From Chloroflexota bacterium (GTDB taxonomy: Bacteria > Chloroflexota > UBA6077 > JACCZL01): a DNA stretch of 5,631 bases. The notes under the pieces were generated by a model, which did not search any database, was not told where the DNA came from, and saw only the letters and a program-made list of their open reading frames with translations. The position numbers and the translations under genes were made by a program. Positions 5,566 through 5,631 of this stretch are shown in pieces. The DNA lies in assembly GCA_020845495.1 (NCBI GenBank), contig JADLFM010000124.1, forward strand, positions 1 through 5,631, written 5' to 3'. Each line of letters opens with the position of its first letter. The stretch's first letter is position 1.

Positions 5566-5631
5566 ATGGGGAAGCGGGACTGGGGAGCGGAAGAGGCGCG
5601 GTGGTCGAAGCAGATCGGGGCGGTAGTGGGC
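5566..5631 (+). CDS. Partial gene, possibly IS66 accessory protein TnpA-like
   Basis: The ATG at 5566 opens a frame of 22 codons that runs off the window (MGKRDWGAEEARWSKQIGAV). The pattern of a basic start, then E-x-x-RW-x-x-QI-x-A, resembles the N-terminus of small IS66 accessory proteins, which continue with an SGLS-type helix-turn-helix. That continuation is outside the window. It is transcribed divergently from the eCIS operon. The family call is tentative. Confidence 0.35.
   Translation, partial: MGKRDWGAEEARWSKQIGAVVG

Noticed and set aside
1..5631. CRISPR array, tRNA or rRNA
   Set aside because: No regularly spaced repeats and no tRNA- or rRNA-like sequence seen on either strand.

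Overview
The window is GC-rich bacterial DNA (codon third positions mostly G/C). It reads as an accessory, decaying region rather than a housekeeping locus. Nothing in it fixes the taxon. The operon type and the IS66 subtype would suit a Chloroflexota- or Actinomycetota-like host, but that is a low-confidence inference.

Left part (1-807): a large imperfect palindrome (24-73) carries one exact DnaA-box match plus degenerate relatives. It is followed by a small stand-alone HNH endonuclease gene (164-727, + strand).

Middle (about 808-2247): a compact IS66-type insertion sequence with a single DDE transposase gene on the + strand. A 14-base C run near its 3' end shifts the frame, so the open frame misses its natural stop and runs about 45 codons into the neighbouring gene, antisense.

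Right part (2251-5517, all on the - strand): the first genes of a contractile injection system (eCIS, phage-tail-like) operon. In order of transcription they are (1) a CheY-like pseudo-receiver lacking its phosphorylation site; (2) a DUF4255/Pvc16-type tail-terminator protein; (3) an uncharacterised protein of a kind I associate with such clusters; (4) the tail sheath. The first three are packed tightly: a 4-base gap, then a one-base stop/start overlap, then a short spacer with a strong ribosome binding site before the sheath. The operon looks broken. The receiver has an in-frame TGA, gene 3 has a frameshift, and the sheath has an ATA where its start codon should be, two frameshifts and two nonsense codons. 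The sheath is cut off at the IS66 boundary, and its 3' third and all later tube, baseplate and spike genes are absent from the window. Only DUF4255 looks intact.

Right edge (5566-5631): a divergent reading frame begins and leaves the window. Its first residues resemble an IS66 accessory TnpA, so the operon remnant may be bracketed by IS66-type elements. All three frameshifts are one-base losses, so sequencing error could explain some of them. The nonsense codons, the missing start codon and the truncation point to a real relic.
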